Assembly: GCA_964352025.1 (NCBI GenBank) | Contig: CAYGPZ010000001.1 | Span: forward strand, 62,001-126,000 | Length of the DNA stretch: 64,000 nucleotides | Direction: 5' to 3' | Source of the DNA: Hirschia sp964352025 | GTDB lineage: Bacteria; Pseudomonadota; Alphaproteobacteria; Caulobacterales; Hyphomonadaceae | Translations under genes and position numbers: made by a program | In this document: piece after piece, positions 53,279 through 59,641 of the stretch | How the letters are laid out: each line of letters starts with the position of its first letter | How positions within the stretch are numbered: the first letter of the stretch is position 1 | The notes under the pieces: generated by a model | Told to the model about the DNA's origin: nothing | Seen by the model: only the letters and a program-made list of their open reading frames with translations | Database searches by the model: none

Positions 53279-54285
53279 GGAGGTCCCTAAACGAAGTAGA
53301 GTTCTTAGGCCAAGACTTGCACAGACCGGAATGTGTGATCGCCTGCCGGGATGGCTATCTTTACGCTTCGGACAACAAGTATGGTGTTGCCAGGATTTCC
53401 CCTCAAGGAGAGGTCGCATTTGCGGGCAAGCTCCCGAAACTAAAATCAGTGTTCGTGCCGAACGGGATTGCTCTTACAGGTAAGGGTGACTTTCTCTTGT
53501 CTAATATCGGCGATGACGGTGGGTTGTGGCGACTAAATTCCAGAGGAAACATAGTTCCTGAAATCACGTCGTTGAACGGCGCACCAATGCCGCCTGTTAA
53601 CTTTGTGATGATCGACGAACTCGAAAGGGTTTGGCTTTCGATTTCAACCAAACAAAGCCCAAGGCATCTTGCTTACAATGATGATGTAGCCGATGGGTTC
53701 ATTGCCATTCTTGAAGGAGACGATTGTCGAATCGTTGCTGAAGGGCTTGCTTATACGAATGAAATTCGTTTGGACCCGTCAGGTGATTGGCTTTATGTCA
53801 GCGAAACTTTCGGTCATCGTATCTCGCGTTTTCGAGTATCCAGTGATGGTTCTCTGATCGACCGCGAGGTGTTCGCCACAGTTCAGAGAGATGACTTCGT
53901 CGATGGAATCTCATTTGACGAAGAAGGTGGGCTTTGGGCGATCTGCATCGTTAGTAATCGTGTTTATCGATTTTCTGAAGACGGGCGTCGGCAGACCATA
54001 TTGCACGAAACGCCTGAGGCATTTGTGCGCGACGTCGTCTCCGCTTTGGATAACGGAACAATGGGAAGAGCTCATTTCGATACGACTCCAAGCAAATCCT
54101 TGAAAAATGTTTCTTCAATTACATTCAGCGAAGCGAACCGAAAGACAGGCGTACTCGGAGGGTTATGCGCCGATTATTTGACTTGCTTCAATACGGGAGT
54201 TGCTGGTGTCGAGCCGCCGCACTGGGCCGTAACGCCATCCATGCAATTCAATGGCTCCCATGAGCTCGAGGAAAACAGTGTATGA
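53275..54285 (+). CDS. SMP-30/gluconolactonase/LRE-like beta-propeller protein
   Basis: A 336-residue six-bladed propeller. LHRPECVIACRDGYLYASDNKYGVARI, VPNGIALTGKGDFLLSNIGDDGGLW, GLAYTNEIRLDPSGDWLYVSETFGHRISRF and DDFVDGISFDEEGGLWAICIVSNRVYRF carry the repeated metal-site patterns (E, N and D residues of the blades). Such enzymes are lactonases or bind similar ligands. It starts with GTG 53275 and overlaps both neighbours by 4 bp. A lactonase step would suit the ester/lactone theme of the operon. Confidence 0.88.
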   Translation: MRRSLNEVEFLGQDLHRPECVIACRDGYLYASDNKYGVARISPQGEVAFAGKLPKLKSVFVPNGIALTGKGDFLLSNIGDDGGLWRLNSRGNIVPEITSLNGAPMPPVNFVMIDELERVWLSISTKQSPRHLAYNDDVADGFIAILEGDDCRIVAEGLAYTNEIRLDPSGDWLYVSETFGHRISRFRVSSDGSLIDREVFATVQRDDFVDGISFDEEGGLWAICIVSNRVYRFSEDGRRQTILHETPEAFVRDVVSALDNGTMGRAHFDTTPSKSLKNVSSITFSEANRKTGVLGGLCADYLTCFNTGVAGVEPPHWAVTPSMQFNGSHELEENSV

Positions 54286-54716
54286 CAACAAACGTAGAAC
54301 CCGCAGCAGTTGAACTGACAAGGCGCGTATTTGCAGCTTTTTCGTCGCGCGACTCCTCTCAGCTTGCAGAGGTTATTTCACCGGACTGCAAACTGATTGC
54401 AGTTCTTCCAGAAAGTCAGCCACACTTGCACTTGTACGGAACATTTATTGGCCCAGATGGAGCAAAGAGTTTTCTTGAGAACCTTACAGAAGCCTACGAT
54501 ACTCAATCATTCGATCTAATCGACGTATTCGGTGATGAAACAAGAGCCTGTGCGTATGGAAAATTTGCTCACACGATAAAACCGACGGGGAGGCTTTTTG
54601 AGTCAGATTGGAGCGTGGTCATTCGAGTAGAGAACGGCAAAATGGCTTTCTATCAGTTCTATGAAGATACCGCCGCGCTTGAACAAGCATTCGAGGTGGT
54701 CCGTAGGAACAACTAG
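54282..54716 (+). CDS. SnoaL/NTF2-like protein
   Basis: A 144-residue protein with the NTF2-like cone fold. LTRRVFAAFSSRDSSQLAEVISPDCKLIAVLP, GTFIGPDGAKSFLENL, ACAYGKFAHTIKPTGRLFESDWSVVIRVENGKMAFYQFYEDTAALEQAF are typical of SnoaL-like isomerases and hydratases. It is the last gene of the coupled catabolic run (ATGA overlap upstream). A PIWI protein gene begins 4 bp after its stop, an unexpected neighbour. Confidence 0.88.
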   Translation: MTTNVEPAAVELTRRVFAAFSSRDSSQLAEVISPDCKLIAVLPESQPHLHLYGTFIGPDGAKSFLENLTEAYDTQSFDLIDVFGDETRACAYGKFAHTIKPTGRLFESDWSVVIRVENGKMAFYQFYEDTAALEQAFEVVRRNN

Positions 54717-54720
54717 AAGT

Positions 54721-55542
54721 ATGGCGGGGGACCCAATTCTGTATGCACAAAATTGCGCATTCATCATCGCTCATGAACTTGTCATTGGGCTTGGATCTCA
54801 CACAGAACAATCAGGCCGATTCAGCGAACGCACGCGCCATGTCGGAATCACGACTGTTTTTTCAAGCGACGGCGGCTACCACCTCAGCGAACGCACCGGC
54901 GTGGTACCGTTCGAAGAATATGCCGATGAGTTGACCGAGAGCCTTAAGCGAACAATCGAGCGCGTTCGAGAAGAGGATAATTGGAAAAGCTCTGACCGCG
55001 TTCGTTTGATCTTTCACGTGTTCAAACCCCTCAAAGATGTTGAGGCCAAAGCCATAAAAGATGCGGTTGAAGGTATGGACCTGGAAAATGTCGTATACGC
55101 ATTCGTCCACATTGCGCCATTCCACCCGTTTTTGATCTTTGATCGTACCCAAGAAGGCCTACCCAAATACCAACAAGATCAAAGCAGACGAAAAGGCATA
55201 ATGGGGCCATCTCGCGGTGTTCATTTGAAGCTCGGCGATCATGACTCACTCGTTGTGTTCGCCGGAGCTTCGGAATTGAAGAAGGCGTCCGATGGTTTGC
55301 CTCGCGCCTGTTTGCTCAAGTTGCACGATGACTCGACGTTCCGTGATATGACCTACCTGGCCCGGCAAGCCTTCGACTTCACCGCGCATACTTGGCGCAT
55401 CATGTCGCCAGAACCGTTTCCGATCACCATTAAATACTCTGATCTTATCGCCCAGCGCTTGACGGGCCTCAAACAGGTGGATGGCTGGGACGATGATGCG
55501 ATCCGCTTCAGAGATATCGGAAGGACGCCTTGGTTTCTGTGA
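54721..55542 (+). CDS. PIWI-domain protein, C-terminal half of a prokaryotic Argonaute
   Basis: A 273-residue protein corresponding to a PIWI domain with no MID, PAZ or N domain. RHVGITTVFSSDGGYHLSE (about 40-58) is the first RNase-H strand; VRLIFHVFKPLKDVEAKAI (about 94-112), NVVYAFVHIAPFHPFLIFD and GASELKKASDGLPRACLLKLHDDSTFRD follow. FTAHTWRIMSPEPFPITIKYSDLIAQRL and the terminal WFL are the classic pAgo ending. The first catalytic aspartate is threonine (VGIT), and no clear DEDX set exists, so it should not slice. The ATG at 54721 is only 4 bp after the SnoaL stop; the longer open frame overlaps SnoaL. It is coupled (TGATG) to the nuclease gene. Confidence 0.82.
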   Translation: MAGDPILYAQNCAFIIAHELVIGLGSHTEQSGRFSERTRHVGITTVFSSDGGYHLSERTGVVPFEEYADELTESLKRTIERVREEDNWKSSDRVRLIFHVFKPLKDVEAKAIKDAVEGMDLENVVYAFVHIAPFHPFLIFDRTQEGLPKYQQDQSRRKGIMGPSRGVHLKLGDHDSLVVFAGASELKKASDGLPRACLLKLHDDSTFRDMTYLARQAFDFTAHTWRIMSPEPFPITIKYSDLIAQRLTGLKQVDGWDDDAIRFRDIGRTPWFL

Positions 55543-56705
55543 TGGATTTTAAATCGATCAAGACGGCTATAGCTTTGCAAGCGGATCAAATGGATCGATT
55601 GCCGGTTCATGTTAGCGCGTACTGTGCGTTTGTCAGTCCTTGGCAACGCAGTCGCGTAGACGATATCGCCACAGACACGGGCGTCATTTACCAAAACACT
55701 GCTGCTGCTGGATACAAGCTTGCCTCCTTCTCGAAAGCGCCAGGCTTAGAAGAAGAATTTCGAGCAGGCGTCGCGCAGCTGTCTGGACGGACGTACTTCG
55801 CACCGGGGCGCGCGCCGCGATTTGAAATTGACGGGATAGCGATGTTCGGAATTGCTCTCGGCTACCAATCCCTTGGAAGTTCCAAAGATGAAACCAGATG
55901 GCTCGTGAATTGCCTCGAGCAATCTAGCGAAGCGCTAAGCGACGACCCTTGGCAGTGCAGTTTCGTACTATTGGGATTGAACACTTTAAACGATAGCGAA
56001 GATTTTTCCGACATAGACCCGGTAATGACCGTTGCAATCAAGGCCGCAATGTCGCTGACACCTACGGAAGAAGAATACGCTGCTGGCTGGGCCCACTTGC
56101 TTGCTAATGTCGCAGAAGAGGAAGTCTCCAAAGTTTCTGCCTATCAAGCTGTGTATGAGGCGTGTGCGGCGGCGCTGGCGCGATTGCCTTTTCATGGGGC
56201 CGGTGTTGCGGAGCTTATAGAGATTTTGGTTGGTGTCTCTGAATCCATGTCACATTGGACGTATGAGATGACACGGCGCGTCAAAAACGTTGAGCCCAAG
56301 CGTTGGGAAATAGACCATGAATACCACGTCCAAAATCTCCTTTGGACGATTCTCCGCCCAGTGTTTCCTGATCTGATTGACGAAGAGACACTGAAAAAGC
56401 TGGGGCACAAATCAGCGCGATTTGATCTTGGCGTTCCGTCTCTTCAGACGATTATAGAGGTCAAATTCATGCGAAACCGGGGTCAAAGAGAACTTGCCAA
56501 AATTACGGAAGAGGTTGCAGCAGATCACTCGCTCTACCTGCGAGAGGGAACGGGTTTTACCAGAATGATCGTCTTTATCTGGGATGAAGCCCGGCAAACG
56601 GAAGAGTATAAAACGCTGCGCCAAGGACTTGAGTCGCTGCGCGGCGTCGAGAAAGTCATCATTCTTCCGCGGCCATCTAGTATGGAACGAGACCCGCAAT
56701 CCTAA
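55542..56705 (+). CDS. PD-(D/E)XK nuclease coupled to the PIWI protein
   Basis: A 387-residue protein. The C-terminal part (about 255-380) is a PD-(D/E)XK restriction-like fold: HEYHVQNLLWTILRPVFPDL, then ARFDLG (D295), then IIEVKF (E306, K308), and AKITEEVAADHSLYL, like DpnII/MboI-type REase domains. The N-terminal 250 residues are mainly helical and match nothing I know; no APAZ, TIR or Sir2 motif is visible. Translation starts at ATG 55542, overlapping the PIWI stop by one base. Role inferred: effector nuclease of an Argonaute-type defence pair, acting on DNA in the cytoplasm. Confidence 0.8.
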   Translation: MDFKSIKTAIALQADQMDRLPVHVSAYCAFVSPWQRSRVDDIATDTGVIYQNTAAAGYKLASFSKAPGLEEEFRAGVAQLSGRTYFAPGRAPRFEIDGIAMFGIALGYQSLGSSKDETRWLVNCLEQSSEALSDDPWQCSFVLLGLNTLNDSEDFSDIDPVMTVAIKAAMSLTPTEEEYAAGWAHLLANVAEEEVSKVSAYQAVYEACAAALARLPFHGAGVAELIEILVGVSESMSHWTYEMTRRVKNVEPKRWEIDHEYHVQNLLWTILRPVFPDLIDEETLKKLGHKSARFDLGVPSLQTIIEVKFMRNRGQRELAKITEEVAADHSLYLREGTGFTRMIVFIWDEARQTEEYKTLRQGLESLRGVEKVIILPRPSSMERDPQS

Positions 56706-56792
56706 GCTGCTCAGCTTATGTCTGGTTTTGCGCCCGAAGGACCTTCGAACAGATGCAAATACCTTGATTGTTCACGCTCACCGATTGGGATT

Positions 56793-57197
56793 TTATTGTA
56801 GTGCTTCCTGTTTCTCGCTAAACCGCAAACTGAACTGAGGATTGCATATCGGCTTCTCGGGTCGACATTCCACTTCCAGAGTATACGTGTCAGTTTCAAG
56901 AGCTGTGAAATGGAGTCGATATGGACCGCCTGGCTCGTCCGACACAATTTTATTTTTACGCACAATCTCGCCGGTTTTCTCCCCGGTGAGTACGACATCG
57001 AAATACGTCTTATCATCTCCAGTGCCAACATTGTTGAAATAGAGGTAGTCGTTCTCAGTCGCAGTGAACTTGAATTTTTTCTTGTTTGACTCAGTTACAC
57101 TCCAAGAGTGAGGCGGGCGATCAACTAACTGCACTATAAGTGCACCGCTTGCCGCAACTGCAGCGATTCCCGCAAAAATTGTTCCTGTTCTACTCAT
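56793..57197 (-). CDS. Unrecognised small exported or membrane-anchored protein
   Basis: A 134-residue protein with an N-terminal hydrophobic segment (about 5-24, TGTIFAGIAAVAASGALIVQLV) that could be a signal anchor. The rest is beta-rich with four clear strand-like stretches; two cysteines near the C-terminus (ECRPEKPICNP) could form a disulphide outside the cytoplasm. I do not recognise the family. The pattern (KFKFTATENDYLYFNNVGTG, DTYTLEVECRP) resembles small Ig/PPC-like domains. It is convergent with the nuclease gene and divergent from the large exported protein. Confidence 0.6.
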   Translation of the reverse strand: MSRTGTIFAGIAAVAASGALIVQLVDRPPHSWSVTESNKKKFKFTATENDYLYFNNVGTGDDKTYFDVVLTGEKTGEIVRKNKIVSDEPGGPYRLHFTALETDTYTLEVECRPEKPICNPQFSLRFSEKQEALQ

Positions 57198-57375
57198 CCG
57201 AATTTTGTAGATGAAACTACCTCTCAGTTCAACAGAGTAGATCTATGAAGTTTGAAATCTTTGCTCATTACCTAATGTCTTCTTTTGCGCGCAAACCGGA
57301 ACTCGTCAAATCTAGTTGACGGTATATGGATCATAGGCAAATACTTCTAACTAAAATGGGTGGGGGCCTTTAAAA

Positions 57376-59196
57376 ATGCGCATGATCTTTGTTTCGCTAG
57401 GTTTTGCTTTTTGTCTAACGACTAGTGCATTGGCTCAAAGCGTAGTGAACCCGCTATACGAACTTAAACAAAAAGAATTGTGCAAACCGCCCGAAGGTCA
57501 GGCGCTAAACTCTGTTGAACACCGCGCACGTTTGGCAGATGCGGCAAAACTCTGGCTTCTGAAGAAATTTCCAGTCACCGCAGAGCACCGCTGCGAATTC
57601 GAGCTATCACAAAGAGAGCTGCTCAAATTGAGGATCGCGCCAATTGAATCGTCAACTCCAGAACAATGCAAAGGCAAGAAGGATTGGAGCATCAAGGCAC
57701 AGAACTTGGCGCCGCAAATCCGCTTTAAAGATCAGGATAACGCTCTGAGATTTCGCAATAGCCTACTGAGAATTTTTGAGGCGTCTTTTTCTGGTGGTAC
57801 GAATGGCTTTCTTGTCGTGAGAAATTCCACGAATCTTACAAATCCAGACGCAAAATTGAAGTCTTACCGACCTCTGCAAGACCCAATTCAAGATGACCTG
57901 GCCGTGCGACGCTTCTTGGATGGGCAAGATGATTTTCAGATTATCTGCGCCAATCCATCTCAGAGTGGAACACTGATGATCGCAGGTGTAAAAGTGCAAG
58001 GTAATGAGGGCGCGATTGAAACACGAAATCAAGATGATACTACCGCACGACCTACGCAATCAGAGTCAAGCTCAGACGTTTTGATAACCGCTAAATCGCA
58101 GTCATCTTCATGGGTACAACCTGTGAGAGGCGTATTGTCATCACTTGCTCAAAACCACAATTGGGCAGTTGATGAGGCTAAAGGGCACTCATGGACGGGA
58201 CAGCTCAAAATCGTCAAAGATAAGTCGCAGTTTACCGCAACCAAGCCTGAAGGTATCTCAATCGGCACAGAGTTCGATCGCGACGCCTCAAGCAATCAGT
58301 CAGATCTCTCAGTGAATGCTGCGATAGGGTATCGATTTAACTTCGTGGATTTCAACCAGAAAAAGCCAACGGAGTTTGGAACTTCTTTGTCATTGGTTCC
58401 GTTTCTTTCCATCGACCAAAAGCAGGCTGACGTAGCGGTCCAGGATACAGACAATCCGTTCTTCCTGAACGGCGAACCGAACGTCACTAAAGGTAAATTT
58501 GCGTCCGCGACGATCTTCGGCGGCATACGCGGTGAATTCGAAAACGTGAAGCCTGCGTGCGCTAATCAAAATTGCGGCGGATACTGGAATAACGGCTTGC
58601 GTCTTCCAGGCCAAAAATTCACCGGAACAATTGGACTGTTTACCGACAATTATTCAGACCAACAGGGTTTCCAAGTCGAAGCTGGTTATTCTCCCGGATT
58701 CTTAAGCGTAATCCCCGGCTACCGGCAAGCCTCAAGGATCGATCTAGGCTCTGGAATGGTAAATAGTGATCCCGGAGAGCCGCTAGGTCTGTTAAACTCC
58801 TTCACGTCTGGCTATTTTGAGTGGAACGCGTCAATCATCGGAGATCGCGTAGAATACGCTCGAGCACCCAGAGACCGGGAATCATTACCTCCAGAAGACC
58901 GCTTAGAAAGTCCAGATGCTTCTCGCTTAGGGATCGACGCAGATTTCAAAGTTCGCTGGAACAACGTCTTCTCATTGCCGGGAGATGATGCCGGATTGCA
59001 GTTCTCAGCTAAATACAAATTTCGAGAAGGTTTGGAATCTGGGCAAAGGACCGTCCAAGATTTCAATTCTGAGCTTCTCTTAACTGACCTATTGAACAAA
59101 AGATACAAATTCGGCCTCACTTATCGAGTCGGCCGGGACCTTCTAACGTTGGATAAGTTTGATCTCGTGGGTGTCAAAGTAGAAACAGCGTTCTGA
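57376..59196 (+). CDS. Unrecognised exported protein with outer-membrane barrel-like C-terminus
   Basis: A 606-residue protein. A signal peptide ends about residue 20 (TSALAQ). The first 190 residues hold several cysteines (CKPP, HRCEFE, EQCKGKK, IICANP) and look globular; a serine-rich linker follows, and from about 265 on the sequence alternates like beta strands (SVNAAIGYRFNF, FGTSLSLVPFL, SATIFGGIRGEF, GLTYRVGRDL), ending in phenylalanine (VETAF), as outer-membrane barrels do. No family recognised. It is the last gene of the island, with 178 bp upstream containing TTGACG near 57316. Confidence 0.65.
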   Translation: MRMIFVSLGFAFCLTTSALAQSVVNPLYELKQKELCKPPEGQALNSVEHRARLADAAKLWLLKKFPVTAEHRCEFELSQRELLKLRIAPIESSTPEQCKGKKDWSIKAQNLAPQIRFKDQDNALRFRNSLLRIFEASFSGGTNGFLVVRNSTNLTNPDAKLKSYRPLQDPIQDDLAVRRFLDGQDDFQIICANPSQSGTLMIAGVKVQGNEGAIETRNQDDTTARPTQSESSSDVLITAKSQSSSWVQPVRGVLSSLAQNHNWAVDEAKGHSWTGQLKIVKDKSQFTATKPEGISIGTEFDRDASSNQSDLSVNAAIGYRFNFVDFNQKKPTEFGTSLSLVPFLSIDQKQADVAVQDTDNPFFLNGEPNVTKGKFASATIFGGIRGEFENVKPACANQNCGGYWNNGLRLPGQKFTGTIGLFTDNYSDQQGFQVEAGYSPGFLSVIPGYRQASRIDLGSGMVNSDPGEPLGLLNSFTSGYFEWNASIIGDRVEYARAPRDRESLPPEDRLESPDASRLGIDADFKVRWNNVFSLPGDDAGLQFSAKYKFREGLESGQRTVQDFNSELLLTDLLNKRYKFGLTYRVGRDLLTLDKFDLVGVKVETAF

Positions 59197-59394
59197 AGCC
59201 GCATAAGTCGATGCAACGGTTAGGTGGAGCACTATGCTAATTCGGGGTGCTCGTACCGACCGGTAGAAGGCGTACTTAGGCGTTAAAGGTAATGTCTGCT
59301 AAGCTCGCCAATCCGCCTTTACCCTTGTGGTCACAAACTTCACAAGATTGCTTAATCTAACACGCTGCGGCGGATCGCGAAATTCGACCAATTT

Positions 59395-59430
59395 CGTGCC
59401 CCAAAACAGGCCCCATAGCGTGCCCCAGCA
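59395..59430 (+). repeat. Triple 12-bp repeat, probable integrase arm-type sites (right)
   Basis: Three 12-mers related to CGTGCCCCAAAA at 59395, 59407 and 59419, aligned with the triplet at 37162-37197 and in the same orientation. Confidence 0.6.
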
Positions 59431-59489
59431 TCAACGCGCCTGGATTTAAGTTATTGATTATTGAAGGTTTTTATTTTGTTTTGGAGCGC

Positions 59490-59502
59490 TTCGCCCGCTC
59501 CA
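59490..59502 (+). repeat. attR core: partial copy of the tRNA-Gly 3' end
   Basis: TTCGCCCGCTCCA, 12 of 13 bases identical to the end of tRNA-Gly at 37070-37082. It is the right-hand half of an inverted repeat with TGGAGCG at 59482-59488. Confidence 0.6.
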
Positions 59503-59572
59503 GATATCCTTCTTTTTCCTAAAATGATATTTAGACCCGATTGAGCGTATTTCTAGGTTCTTTCTGTTCAAA

Positions 59573-59608
59573 TAAAAAACCCTCCATCATATTTCTATGA
59601 CAGAGGGC
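59573..59608 (-). terminator. Terminator of the chemotaxis receptor gene
   Basis: On the minus strand CCCTC and TCAT pair with ATGA and GAGGG around an internal 2-base mismatch, followed by six or more Ts (59573-59579 read from the other strand). Confidence 0.7.
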
Positions 59609-59641
59609 TTTATAAGCAGAATTATTATCTGGCGTTTAAAA

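Larger units (their letters stand above)
59197..59641. other. Island right end, no gene
   Basis: These 445 bp contain no credible gene. They hold the second triplet of arm-like repeats (59395-59430), an inverted repeat TGGAGCG/CGCTCCA around the tRNA-end copy (59482-59502), and the terminator of the chemotaxis receptor gene (59573-59608). Confidence 0.7.

Noticed and set aside
55542..56300. APAZ, TIR, Sir2 or DUF4365 domain in the PIWI-linked protein
   Set aside because: No motif of these domains could be seen by eye; only the C-terminal PD-(D/E)XK core is supported.
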